Below, one piece after another: positions 16,095 through 24,550 of a DNA stretch of 64,000 bases. A program made the position numbers and the translations under genes. The notes under the pieces are model-generated. The model had not been told where the DNA came from and searched no databases. It worked only from the letters and a program-made list of their open reading frames with translations. Positions within the stretch are counted from its first letter, which is position 1. Each line of letters opens with the position of its first letter. This DNA comes from Hyphomicrobiales bacterium (lineage in GTDB: Bacteria; Pseudomonadota; Alphaproteobacteria; Rhizobiales; Rhizobiaceae), in assembly GCA_900469625.1 (NCBI GenBank), contig UBXV01000002.1, positions 1-64,000 on the forward strand, read 5' to 3'.

Positions 16095-18032
16095 TCAGGG
16101 GGCCACTTGCGGTAGCAGGCGCCGGCGCGCCTTCGTCCTGGCTGCGGTTGCAAGCGGCACGCTCGGCCGCTTCGTCAGCGCCTCGATCGCCGCAGTTGTC
16201 ATGTCCGATGCCAGGAAATCGGCGCCCGGGACCTGCTCGGCGTCCTTTGCGGGCTTGCGCGGGCCGGCTTCTCTGTCGGTCGAGGTATCCCAGATGACAA
16301 TGCCGACCCTTGCCCTTGTGTGGAGGCGCTTGAGGCGACGCACGACGAAGCGGGCATGCTTGTTCGAATCCCGGTTGAGAAAGCAGACGACGATCGTATC
16401 GACCGCATCGGTCTCGAGTTTGCGAATGCTGGCGGGCTCGATCGCCTTGAAGCTCACGGCCGTGGCCGTCGCGCCTTCGGCCCGCAGCACCTGGGCGAGC
16501 ATGGCGGCGGAGACGTCATCGATTTCGCCGCGCCCGCCGACGCAGAGGATCGTCATGCCTTCGCCGTCCGGAATCGGCTGGTTGCCGGCTTCGCCTTCCG
16601 CGTCCTCCCTCTCGTCCTCATCCTCGTCGTCCCGGCTTTCCTCGATCGCGATGTCTTCGAGGTTGGAGACCAGCGTCTGGCCGCTTGCCGCGACCCGCAG
16701 CCGCTGTTCGTCGCTCATCACGCCGCGGGCGCGATCCTGCTCGGCCAGCGCCAGCGCGGGGATGGCCACCCCGCCGTAATAGTCGAGCAGATATTCCTCC
16801 TCGAGGATCTCCTCGGCCTGATCCGTCGCTTCATCCGGGTCGCCGGCCAGAAGCCGCTGATAGAGGCGGGCATGCGGCGCGAGCACCGGGTCGCTGCCGA
16901 AAAGCACCTGCAGAAACTCGAACTGCGGCACATGCTTGCCGAGCACGACGAGGCAGACCGTGAGCGGCGTCGACAGGATCAGGCCGACGGGCCCCCATAT
17001 CCATGCCCAGAAGATCGCGGACACGATAATGGCCAACGGCGAAAGCCCAGTCTTCGAGCCATAGAGCATCGGCTCGACGACGTTGTTGATCACCAGCTCC
17101 ATCGCGATGAACAGGCCGGCGGTCCAAAGCAGCATGGACCAACCGCTGTCCACTGCCACCGACAGGAACAGCGGCAACACCATCGCGATGATAGGCCCGA
17201 TATAGGGCACGAAGCGCAGGACGATTGCCAAAAGCCCCCAGAGCACCGCGTTGGGTATGCCGATGAACCAGAGGCCGATCGCCACTGGCAGGCCATAGGC
17301 GGTGTTGACGATCAATTGCATCAGCAGATAGTGGCCGACACGCGTCCCTGCATCCTGAAGACCCTCGGTGGTTCGGTGCAGGTCGCCGAAACCGGCAAGC
17401 CGGATGAAGCGGTCGCGCAGATCCTCCCGCTCCAGCAGCATGAAGATGACGACGACCACGACGAGGCCGGCCATGGCCACGGGGCCGATCAGCGGCGCGA
17501 TGATGTTGGTCAGCACCGCAATCGGGTTGTCGCGCGAATAGATCTCGACCAGCAACGGGTCCGGCCGCTTGCTCTGCGGATCCGTTGGCGTTTCCGTCGT
17601 CGGGCGGTCAATCTCGCGGTTGATGCGTTCGAGAACGTTGCCGATACGGTCGATGATGCCGTTTTCGGATCCGGCCTCCTTCAATTCCTTCACCTTGGTG
17701 ACGATATTGGATTGATAGGCCGGCAGGTTCCTGGCGAGTTCCGCCACCTGCAATGCGACGATCAGGCTGAAAATGCCGATCAGCGTAAAGGTGATCAATG
17801 CGGTGGAGATCACCGCGAATGCCCTTGGTAGACCGACCCGACGCAGCGCTGCAACGACCGGGGCAAGCGCGAATGTCAGGAGCAATGCGACCGCAATCGG
17901 CAGGAAGACGTCGCGTGCGAGGTAGAGCACGGCGGCAGCACCGACGAGCGTCAGCGATGTCGGCATGGCCGGACGCACGCCCTGCATCGAGGGCGCACCG
18001 AGGTCCCGGATTTGATCGATTGCCTTGCCCAA
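16095..18032 (-). CDS. AI-2E family transporter with C-terminal cytoplasmic domain
   Basis: The 645-aa protein is much longer than the usual 340-400 residues of the PerM/AI-2E family. Residues about 25-375 are the family domain (paired segments at 27-65, IFSLIVALQVAELARNLPAY, then the conserved RFVPYIGPIIAM and the C-terminal membrane pairs). An amphipathic stretch and a very acidic linker (about 463-485) follow. The last domain (about 492-617; ILCVGGRGEIDDVSAAMLAQ, DTIVVCFLNRD, ARVGIVIWDT) looks like an alpha/beta flavodoxin- or B12-binding-like fold. The start is a TTG with AGGGGGAA upstream; the next in-frame ATG is 15 codons later. The transported solute is unknown; related proteins have been linked to AI-2 or Na+/H+ exchange. 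Confidence 0.8.
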   Translation of the reverse strand: MGKAIDQIRDLGAPSMQGVRPAMPTSLTLVGAAAVLYLARDVFLPIAVALLLTFALAPVVAALRRVGLPRAFAVISTALITFTLIGIFSLIVALQVAELARNLPAYQSNIVTKVKELKEAGSENGIIDRIGNVLERINREIDRPTTETPTDPQSKRPDPLLVEIYSRDNPIAVLTNIIAPLIGPVAMAGLVVVVVIFMLLEREDLRDRFIRLAGFGDLHRTTEGLQDAGTRVGHYLLMQLIVNTAYGLPVAIGLWFIGIPNAVLWGLLAIVLRFVPYIGPIIAMVLPLFLSVAVDSGWSMLLWTAGLFIAMELVINNVVEPMLYGSKTGLSPLAIIVSAIFWAWIWGPVGLILSTPLTVCLVVLGKHVPQFEFLQVLFGSDPVLAPHARLYQRLLAGDPDEATDQAEEILEEEYLLDYYGGVAIPALALAEQDRARGVMSDEQRLRVAASGQTLVSNLEDIAIEESRDDEDEDEREDAEGEAGNQPIPDGEGMTILCVGGRGEIDDVSAAMLAQVLRAEGATATAVSFKAIEPASIRKLETDAVDTIVVCFLNRDSNKHARFVVRRLKRLHTRARVGIVIWDTSTDREAGPRKPAKDAEQVPGADFLASDMTTAAIEALTKRPSVPLATAARTKARRRLLPQVAP

Positions 18033-18073
18033 GCCTGTTCCCCCTGGAACGCGTCAGAAATGCTACCATGAAA

Positions 18074-18099
18074 GCCGGCCCCGCAGTGGAGGGGCCGGC
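18074..18099 (-). terminator. Terminator of the DAO-type oxidoreductase gene
   Basis: A perfect 9-bp G/C stem (18074-18082 with 18091-18099) with an 8-nt loop begins 10 nt past the stop of the minus-strand gene ending at 18110. It is followed by TTTC in that direction. Confidence 0.6.
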
Positions 18100-18109
18100 C
18101 GCCTATTCG

Positions 18110-19333
18110 TCACGTGGTGAACGGAAACAATGCGGCATCCGGGTCTGCATGCCCCAGGATCGCCGAGGAGATGATCTCGGCGGCAATCTGGCTGAAGGTG
18201 ATGCCGTTGCCGCCGTAGCCCATGGCTGCAAAGACATTCTGCATGCCGGGCGCACGCCCGATCATCGGCAGCCCTTGCGCGGTGACGCCGAAAGCGGCGG
18301 CCCAGCGGTATTCGGGCTCGCCGATGCGGAAGCCGATGAGATCGGACAGCTTCCGTCGCAGAATGTCGGACTTTGACTTGAGTTTGGCCGGATCCTGAAA
18401 GGCGTCGTCGCTTTTCTCGTCCTCGCCGCCGACGATGATGCGGCCGTCCCGGGTCGAGCGGAAATAGATGTAGGGATCCGCGCCTTCCCAGACGAGATAA
18501 TCGTCCAGCCAGTCCGGGCGGGGGTGGCGCGGCGCCGTTGCCAGAGCCCAGGTCGAGACGATGGCGTGGTTCTTGTTCGCGACCGATTTCAGAAACTCGT
18601 AGCCGGTGCAGAAGACCACATGGGTGGCCAGAATGATCTGGCCGTCCGCGGTCGCGACCGCGTTTCGACCGCCGATTTCCCTGATATCGGTGATCTCGAC
18701 ATTCTCGACGATGGGGATGCCGCTCGCCTGGGCATGCCGGAGAAAGCCTGATGTCAACTGCGCAGGGTTGGCCGAGGCCGAGACCCGGGTCTCGATTGCG
18801 GCGGTGCGATCGATATCGAACCGCGCGCGCAGTTCCGCCTGCGTCAGTAGTGTTGCTTCAAGACTGGCCGCTTCGCGCGCCTTCACTTCCGCTTGCAGTG
18901 CGCGCGCACCGTAAGATGAGCCCGAAAGATACAGCGTGTTCCTGCGCTCAAACTGGCAGGGGATGCGCAGGGCATCGACGAGCGACGCCAGATTTTCGAC
19001 TGCTCTTGCCGAGCGTTGCCAGATGCGCCGGGCGCTGGCCGAGCCGAGGGTCCGGTTCAACTGGTGCAGCGGAACGTCGAGTTCGTGCTGGATCATGGCG
19101 GTGCTGGCCATGCTGCTGCCGCTGATCGGCTTTCGCCTGTCGACCATCAGGATGCGCAAATCATGGGCGATGAGCGCGTTGGCCATCAACGCACCACTGA
19201 TCCCTGCGCCGACGATCAGGACGTCGACATCGTGGGCGCTGAGCCGACTCTGCGTGCGCACGGTATGGCGCGGCGTGTCTGCCCAGAGAGGCTCGGCCTT
19301 TCGAAGATCCCGCTTGCGGGTCAGTGTCTGCAC
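18110..19333 (-). CDS. FAD-dependent oxidoreductase, DAO family
   Basis: The 407-aa protein begins with a short basic stretch and then an FAD-binding Rossmann fold (DVDVLIVGAGISGALMANAL, near residues 35-55). It ends with the second FAD contact (GLPMIGRAPGMQNVFAAMGY, GGNGITFS). This fits a DAO/glycine-oxidase-like single-domain flavoenzyme that oxidises an amine or hydroxy compound; the substrate is not evident. The start is the GTG at 19333, because TGGAGG lies 7-12 nt upstream. A longer frame to 19441 lacks a ribosome binding site. The neighbour upstream is ltrA (70 nt), also minus strand, so co-transcription is possible. Confidence 0.8.
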   Translation of the reverse strand: MQTLTRKRDLRKAEPLWADTPRHTVRTQSRLSAHDVDVLIVGAGISGALMANALIAHDLRILMVDRRKPISGSSMASTAMIQHELDVPLHQLNRTLGSASARRIWQRSARAVENLASLVDALRIPCQFERRNTLYLSGSSYGARALQAEVKAREAASLEATLLTQAELRARFDIDRTAAIETRVSASANPAQLTSGFLRHAQASGIPIVENVEITDIREIGGRNAVATADGQIILATHVVFCTGYEFLKSVANKNHAIVSTWALATAPRHPRPDWLDDYLVWEGADPYIYFRSTRDGRIIVGGEDEKSDDAFQDPAKLKSKSDILRRKLSDLIGFRIGEPEYRWAAAFGVTAQGLPMIGRAPGMQNVFAAMGYGGNGITFSQIAAEIISSAILGHADPDAALFPFTT

Positions 19334-19403
19334 ATGTGCCTCCAGATCTGCGCACACGTGAATGCACAGGTGACGATTAAGTTCCTCTTCGTCGCGCGTA
19401 ACC

Positions 19404-20597
19404 TCAGGCGGTCGCAGCCGACAGCCGCCGCAACGCCACATACTCCCACGTCGCGACGATCAGGAGCACGGCGGTCGCCACCGCCTGAACGACGTAGTTG
19501 AGGGAGAAAGGCACGAGTAGCGCCGAGGCGGCGAGCAGCACCAGCCCGGCGATGTGCGAGACGGGGAACTGCCGCGTGGCGACAACCTTGATCCAGATGT
19601 TGCCGGCAAGGAACAGCGCAGGCCCGCCGAGCATGGCGAGCGCATATTTGAGAGAACTTTGCTCTTCGGCGTGCGAGAGGCTGAAGTCCTCCCCGACCGC
19701 CGTCAGGATGATGCCGGCGACAACAGGCAGATGACCATAGGTGAAGAGGTTGAGTGCCACTGTCTCGGGCCGCGACGTCGCCTCTGCCTTGGAGGCTGCC
19801 TTCTGCTGGCCGTGATGGAAGTAGATCCACCACATGAAGCCGGTGCTGAGGAAGGCACTGCAGAACACCACGAAAGTCATGTCATCCGTCATGTGTTCCG
19901 TGGCGTTGCGGCCGGTGGTCAGGATGGTTTCGCCGAGACAGATGATGACGAACAGGGCGCAGCGTTCCGCCATGTGGGCACCGGATACGTCCAGCGTCTC
20001 GTCGGGCGAGCGCCCCAGAAACGGCACGTAGTAGCGCAGTGCCGGCGAAGCGTATTCGACGAGGAGCGCAAGCGTCCACAGGACCAGGCGCCCTTCGAGT
20101 TCCATCAGCCCGCCGGCAAGCCAGAAGGCGCTGGACAGGAGCATCCAGACGGTGATGCGCAAGAATGTCAGGAACGACGGCCGATCTGCATGGCGAAAGG
20201 CATAGAGCGTGAAGGCAGACCGGCAAATTTGCATGCCGCTATAGATTACCGCAAACACGAGCCCTCGCTCCGCGAATGCTTCGGGCAGCGCAATTGCCAG
20301 GAGCACGCCGGCAAACATCAGCCCGAACAGCAGCAGGCGGACGGGCTCCTTTTCAGTGTCGAGCAGGTTGGTGACCCATGTGGTGTGGATCCACACCCAC
20401 CAGACCGCCAGGATCAAAAGCACCGCTTCGATCACCGCCGTCGTGCTGAAATCCGACGCGAGCTTGTGGGCGAGCTGGATCAGCGCAAAAACGAAGACGA
20501 GGTCGAAGAACAGTTCGGGAAAACTCGCCCGCGTCTGTTCGGCATCCGCCTTCCGGATCCAGTCACTTTGCCGTTTGCTTGCCATTCCGGTGCCCAT
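19404..20597 (-). CDS. ltrA: Low temperature requirement protein A (LtrA) family membrane protein
   Basis: The protein of about 397 residues has around 12 hydrophobic segments and the LtrA hallmark near the N-terminus (SFPELFFDLVFVFALIQLAH). A central conserved segment reads MAERCALFVIICLGETIL. The family was named from a Listeria mutant unable to grow in the cold. Its biochemical role is unknown, and it is often found in stress contexts, as here beside probable EcfG targets. ATG codons at 20597 and 20585 are both possible and neither has a strong ribosome binding site. The frame open to 20822 encodes a low-complexity stretch that I do not believe is translated. Confidence 0.82.
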   Translation of the reverse strand: MGTGMASKRQSDWIRKADAEQTRASFPELFFDLVFVFALIQLAHKLASDFSTTAVIEAVLLILAVWWVWIHTTWVTNLLDTEKEPVRLLLFGLMFAGVLLAIALPEAFAERGLVFAVIYSGMQICRSAFTLYAFRHADRPSFLTFLRITVWMLLSSAFWLAGGLMELEGRLVLWTLALLVEYASPALRYYVPFLGRSPDETLDVSGAHMAERCALFVIICLGETILTTGRNATEHMTDDMTFVVFCSAFLSTGFMWWIYFHHGQQKAASKAEATSRPETVALNLFTYGHLPVVAGIILTAVGEDFSLSHAEEQSSLKYALAMLGGPALFLAGNIWIKVVATRQFPVSHIAGLVLLAASALLVPFSLNYVVQAVATAVLLIVATWEYVALRRLSAATA

Positions 20598-20963
20598 GTT
20601 GATGCGAACAGAAATTTCGATGGAAGTAGGGCGCTGGCGGCATTCAACAACGGCGGCCGCCGACGGCAAGGGCAGTACGCACTGACAGCCGTTCAACCGC
20701 CGGGTTTTGGCCCCGGTTTTGCCGTGCACCCTTCCTGCGAAGGAATGCCGGCGACTTTCTGAACCTTCCCGCTCGGCATGCGTTTGGCTTGGCGCTGTCA
20801 CCGGACCGGCGGGCGTCATCACGTCTGCCGGAATGTGCGTGGTTCGGTCGTAACATATTCAGTTGATTGGATAATTTAGAAAAACTTCGACACGCTGACA
20901 GGAACCATCATCAAGCACTCGCGTTGTCCCAGCATCGATGAATGACCGACCAAGGAGACAACG
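20598..20963. other. Divergent intergenic region ltrA / stress gene
   Basis: No supported gene. The region changes from high G+C to a locally A+T-rich stretch near 20850-20890, then carries the EcfG-type promoter at 20901-20925 for the plus-strand gene. Confidence 0.6.
20901..20925 (+). promoter_or_regulatory. EcfG/RpoE2-type general stress promoter
   Basis: GGAAC (20901-20905) and CGTT (20922-20925) are 16 nt apart, the published consensus and spacing for EcfG in rhizobia. It sits 39 nt before the start codon of the small exported protein gene. Downstream genes for a YflT-like and a GS26-like protein fit the same regulon. Confidence 0.72.
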
Positions 20964-21278
20964 ATGAAAAGAATGATCGCCGCAACGGCCTTTCTGGCGG
21001 CAAGCACCTTTGCCGTTTACGCCCAGAGTCCGACGCCCTCGCCTGAGGCGGAAACGCCGGCTGTCGCAACCCCCGACACCACCAACCCGACCGCTCCTGT
21101 CGCCGGTGCCAACAGCTTCACCGAAGAGCAGGCCCGTGCCCGGTTGCAGGAGGGCGGCTACACCGCGGTCAGTGGATTGAAGCTCGATGACAAGGGCATC
21201 TGGCAGGCCACTGCCACCAAGGACGGAAAGCCCGTCAATGTCGCTCTCGATTACCAGGGCAACATCGTCGCCAACTGA
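20964..21278 (+). CDS. Small exported protein, probable stress-induced
   Basis: The 104-aa protein has a signal peptide (about 1-20, cleaved at VYAQS), a Pro/Thr/Ala-rich linker (about 21-46) and a C-terminal domain of about 55 residues (SFTEEQARARLQEGGYTAVS, then GIWQATATKDGKPVNVALDY). That pattern is PepSY-like and widespread in Rhizobiales periplasmic proteins. AAGGAG stands 7 nt before the ATG. It is preceded by an EcfG-type promoter and followed 44 nt later by the next stress gene, so both are probably co-expressed. The function is unknown; a periplasmic binding or inhibitory role is only a guess. Confidence 0.8.
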   Translation: MKRMIAATAFLAASTFAVYAQSPTPSPEAETPAVATPDTTNPTAPVAGANSFTEEQARARLQEGGYTAVSGLKLDDKGIWQATATKDGKPVNVALDYQGNIVAN

Positions 21279-21322
21279 TGTTGGCCAACCGATCTGAACA
21301 CATGCATTCAAGGAAGACCGAT

Positions 21323-21925
21323 ATGAAAACTGTTTCTGGACTGTTCGACACCTATGAACAAGCTTCACAGGCCGTGCGCGATCTGAAAGCCGCAGGCATC
21401 CCCGACGGTGATGTCAGCATGGTCGCGAGCAATGCCGAGGGGCGATACAAGGTCGATGACACCGAAGGCGCTGCAGCCGGTGCCGGCACCGGCGCCGGTC
21501 TCGGCGCTGCCGTCGGCGGCGCTGGCGGCTTGCTGACCGGCCTCGGGCTGATGGCGATCCCGGGCGTGGGGCCGGTCGTGGCGGCCGGCTGGCTGGCAGC
21601 GACCGCCGCAGGTGCGGCCGCGGGCGCGGTGGCCGGCGGCGCGGTCGGTGGCATTATCGGCGCGCTGACCGATTCCGGCGTGTCGGAAGAAGACGCGCAT
21701 GTTTACGCCGAGGGCGTTCGCCGCGGCGGAACGCTGGTGACGGCGCGGGTCGCCGACAGCGACGTCGCGCAGGCCGAGGCCATCCTGCAGCGTTCCAACT
21801 GGGTCGATCTCGAAGATCGTCGCTCCGCCTACCACAAGGAAGGCTGGAGCAGGTTCGACGAGACACTCGATCCCTACAGCCCGACCCAGATCGAGGAGCA
21901 GCGGTCGCGCTACGTCAACCGCTAG
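21323..21925 (+). CDS. General stress protein, YflT-like domain with glycine-rich membrane region
   Basis: The 200-aa protein begins with a GS17M/YflT-like domain (about 1-50; VSGLFDTYEQASQAVRDLKA, SMVASNAEGRY). A long Gly/Ala-rich hydrophobic region (about 55-115) resembles the glycine-zipper segments of membrane-associated stress proteins. After it comes a return to the alpha/beta domain (VSEEDAHVYAEGVRRGGTLV) and a charged tail. The ATG at 21323 follows AAGGAAG; a frame open from 21278 lacks a site. It is second in a probable operon behind the EcfG-type promoter. It is probably peripheral to the inner membrane, and its role in stress tolerance is inferred from the family. Confidence 0.8.
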   Translation: MKTVSGLFDTYEQASQAVRDLKAAGIPDGDVSMVASNAEGRYKVDDTEGAAAGAGTGAGLGAAVGGAGGLLTGLGLMAIPGVGPVVAAGWLAATAAGAAAGAVAGGAVGGIIGALTDSGVSEEDAHVYAEGVRRGGTLVTARVADSDVAQAEAILQRSNWVDLEDRRSAYHKEGWSRFDETLDPYSPTQIEEQRSRYVNR

Positions 21926-22069
21926 CCGCACGTCGATCAGGACATGCCAGGTGGCCGACCGTGATGTCGGCCCCTGGTCTCTGATTTCACCGGCCCGCGC
22001 GTCCGACCGCTTACGTCGCAGTTGGATGTGAGCCACGTCGGCGCGCGCGATCGTCAAGGAGATAGGACA

Positions 22070-22552
22070 TTGGCAAGCCCCGAAGAGCTCAAGAGCAAAT
22101 TCTGGAAGACATTGAAATCCGACATGACCGTGATGCTCGGCCTGGCGGACGCAGAGCATGGCCACACGCGCCCGATGACGGCACAGGTGGAGGACGAGCA
22201 CGGCCCGATCTGGTTCTTCACGGTGCGGACGGCCGTCGTCGCGCAGAAAGCGAGCGCAGACACGCCGGCCATGTTCGCCTTCGCATCGAAGGATCACGAA
22301 TTGTTCGCAACGGTCCACGGCACAATTCGCCTCGACAACGATCGCGCAGTGATCGAGCGGTTGTGGAACCAGTACATCGCGGCCTGGTACGAGGGTGGAA
22401 AGGACGATCCACAACTCGCTCTTCTGCGTTTCGAGCCGAGCGAGGCGGAAATCTGGTTGAACGAGACCAGCCTGTTTGCTGGCATCAAGCTGCTTCTCGG
22501 CAGCGACCCGAAGGAAGCCTACAAGGAAAAGACCGCCAAGGTGGCGCTCTAG
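22070..22552 (+). CDS. Pyridoxamine 5'-phosphate oxidase-fold protein, general stress protein 26 type
   Basis: The 160-aa protein matches the split-barrel flavin-binding family around GS26. After an N-terminal helix (PEELKSKFWKTLKSD) come the barrel strands (MTVMLGLAD, RPMTAQVEDEHGPIWFFTVR) and the C-terminal FEPSEAEIWL motif. It may bind FMN, FAD or F420-like cofactors; GS26 proteins are stress-induced and of uncertain activity. The start is the TTG at 22070, fixed by AAGGAGATAGG just upstream. The alternative TTG at 22022 has no ribosome binding site. It lies 145 nt after the YflT-like gene and may be read from the same stress promoter. Confidence 0.83.
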   Translation: MASPEELKSKFWKTLKSDMTVMLGLADAEHGHTRPMTAQVEDEHGPIWFFTVRTAVVAQKASADTPAMFAFASKDHELFATVHGTIRLDNDRAVIERLWNQYIAAWYEGGKDDPQLALLRFEPSEAEIWLNETSLFAGIKLLLGSDPKEAYKEKTAKVAL

Positions 22553-22661
22553 GCCTGCTTTCGTCAAAGCCACACCCGCAACGGCAGGTCGCCGTTACAG
22601 GTGTTGCTTGGCCAGGTGACCGCGCGGCGATGTCCGCCGCTCGGTCGCGGCTTGGCGACGG

Positions 22662-23024
22662 CTATTTCGCTTCGGTGAGTGTCTCGGTGCCGCTGCCATC
22701 CTTGCCGGTGATCGTCCAGGTGCCCTCCAGCGAACCGTCGCCGTTGACCTTGTAGACGATGAGGCCAAGAGCATCGCCGAGCACGTAGGCTGCGGCAAAG
22801 GCATCGCCGTTGAGCATGCACACACCGGTCGACTTCACGCCGGCGGTATCCCATTCGATGACGCAGGTCGTTTCGCTGGCCAGCGTGATTTCCGCCGTGC
22901 CGGAATAGCTGGATCCGTCGAGGTTCGTGCCTTCGACGGTGTATTTTCCGGCATTGACGGTCTGGGCATGTCCGACTGCGGCTGCGCCGAGAAACAGCGC
23001 AGCGATGAGCAACAATCTCTTCAT
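22662..23024 (-). CDS. Small exported protein of unknown function
   Basis: The 120-aa protein has a signal peptide (about 1-20, cleaved at GHAQT). The beta-rich mature part (KYTVEGTNLDGSSYSGTAEI, then GDGSLEGTWTITGKDGSGTE) contains two cysteines (TTCVIEW, TGVCMLN) that may pair. The pattern resembles lipocalin-like small periplasmic proteins common in rhizobia; I know no named function. It converges on the GS26-like gene. A frame also opens on the opposite strand, but only this one shows a secretion signal and sensible composition. Confidence 0.75.
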   Translation of the reverse strand: MKRLLLIAALFLGAAAVGHAQTVNAGKYTVEGTNLDGSSYSGTAEITLASETTCVIEWDTAGVKSTGVCMLNGDAFAAAYVLGDALGLIVYKVNGDGSLEGTWTITGKDGSGTETLTEAK

Positions 23025-23190
23025 AATTCCCCCAAGAAAGCCGCGCGCCCCTCGCGCGGTGTTCCAGTGTTACGCACAAACCGCACGGTTTGGAACGTTG
23101 TCCTACGCCGCGCCGACAATCATTTTTGGTGACCCGGTTCGCCGGCTGCCGCATGGCCGCAAACGGGCGGCCTCCGCCACGCGAGGTCGA

Positions 23191-24210
23191 TCAGCCGGAG
23201 CGCCCGGAGACGCTTGCGCCGACGGACAATCGCGCCTGCTGATCCCAGGCGGACAGCAGCGACATGATTTCGAGCGAATCGGCGAGCCGCGGCGCCGGGC
23301 GCGGCGCTTCCTTCCAGCCGGCCTTCAGGCACGTCTCCAGCAGCCGCACCTGATGGCCGAAGGCGTCGTGATCGGAAAGAACGACGATCTCCTCGGGCGC
23401 CTCGCCATAAGTGGAGATCTCCAGCCGGTTTTCGCCCGCGATCGGCAGCCACGGGTTGCTCACGAACCGCAGCGATCCGCGTTCCCCGTGGACGGAAAAG
23501 GCATGCGCCATGCCGAAGCTGTCGGTCGATTGCAGCGTGGCGAGCACGCCGTTGTCGAAGCGAACCGAAAGGCTTGCATCGCAGATATTGCCGTCATGCG
23601 TCGAGGGGTTTCCAAACGCACTGACGGTGCGTTTGGCAAAGGCGTCCGGGCCGCAGCCGGTCTGGATCACGAAATGCAGCAGCGAGGCGGGGTAACAGCC
23701 GAGATTGAAGATGGTACCGCCGCCGTGCGGATTGACGAACTTCCAGATATCGGCGGCGTAGAGGCCCGAGACCGAACGGATCGCGCCGAGCCGGCCGGAG
23801 CGCAGGATGTCACCGACCCTGGCCATCAGCGGATGGCAGAGATACATCAGGCCCTCGAGAAAGAAGATGTCGTTGTCGCGCACTGCCTGGGCCAGGGCGT
23901 CTGCATCGGCCATCGTCGTCGTCAGCGATTTCTCCGACAGAATCGCCTTGCCCTTTTCCGCTGCCCGGATGACCGCCTGATGGTGCATGTTGTTGGGCAG
24001 GCCGACATAGACGACATCGATCTCAGGGTCGTCGAGCAGCGCGTCGAAACCGGAGTAGTGCTTGGCAACCCCGTATCTCGCCGCGAAGCCCGACAGGCGC
24101 TGCGGATCGCGCCCGGCGACTGCTTCGATGCGCGAACCATCGCTTCCGACAATGGCTTCGGCCATGGTGTCGGAGATGAAGCTCGTCCCAAGAATTCCCC
24201 AGCGTAGCAT
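23191..24210 (-). CDS. Gfo/Idh/MocA family NAD(P)-dependent oxidoreductase
   Basis: The 339-aa protein has an N-terminal Rossmann domain (LRWGILGTSFISDTMAEAI, 2-20) and the family's EKP-like motif, here EKSL (near 93-96), whose Lys is the usual catalytic or binding residue. The C-terminal alpha/beta domain contains GGGTIFNLGCYPASLLHF. It resembles the dihydrodiol dehydrogenase/glucose-fructose oxidoreductase branch. It would oxidise or reduce a sugar, inositol or related polyol; nothing nearby indicates which. It is a single gene with its start at the ATG of MLRWG. The Pro-to-Ser change in the EKP motif is found in some family members and does not imply inactivation. Confidence 0.83.
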   Translation of the reverse strand: MLRWGILGTSFISDTMAEAIVGSDGSRIEAVAGRDPQRLSGFAARYGVAKHYSGFDALLDDPEIDVVYVGLPNNMHHQAVIRAAEKGKAILSEKSLTTTMADADALAQAVRDNDIFFLEGLMYLCHPLMARVGDILRSGRLGAIRSVSGLYAADIWKFVNPHGGGTIFNLGCYPASLLHFVIQTGCGPDAFAKRTVSAFGNPSTHDGNICDASLSVRFDNGVLATLQSTDSFGMAHAFSVHGERGSLRFVSNPWLPIAGENRLEISTYGEAPEEIVVLSDHDAFGHQVRLLETCLKAGWKEAPRPAPRLADSLEIMSLLSAWDQQARLSVGASVSGRSG

Positions 24211-24550
24211 GTGTCGGTTCCCTCCGCAGTGCAGTTCGCGTTCGTCAGCGCCACCGTCGATGTCGCCGCGCGCGCCTGCCCATCGGGATCTACGGATTCG
24301 ACCGGATTGCCAAGTGCCCCCGACCCATGGTTCGCTGTCCTTGCCGGCGAACGTGAATATTGGTTCGATCAGGCACGTTTTCTGGTGTCGCCTGGGTCGA
24401 CTGTTGCCGGCGGGGCGGTTAACTTAGAAATATTGAATATTTGGAAGGGTTTTTGCGACAGCATCGCCTCGAGTGAATTGGATGCCGTTTCTCCCTCAGT
24501 CCCGCGTCGGCGAGACGGAAGGACGACGAAAATGCCTGGATGCCATCGTC
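24211..24550. other. Divergent intergenic region oxidoreductase / diguanylate cyclase
   Basis: I see no gene that can be supported. An A+T-rich patch (24418-24455) may mark the promoter of the cyclase gene. An ATG at 24532 with a fair ribosome binding site opens only 11 codons and overlaps the cyclase start in another frame. Confidence 0.5.

Noticed and set aside
16320-17831. A 500-codon plus-strand frame over the AI-2E gene
   Set aside because: Composition is that of a complementary strand of membrane-protein codons; no start signal, no family.
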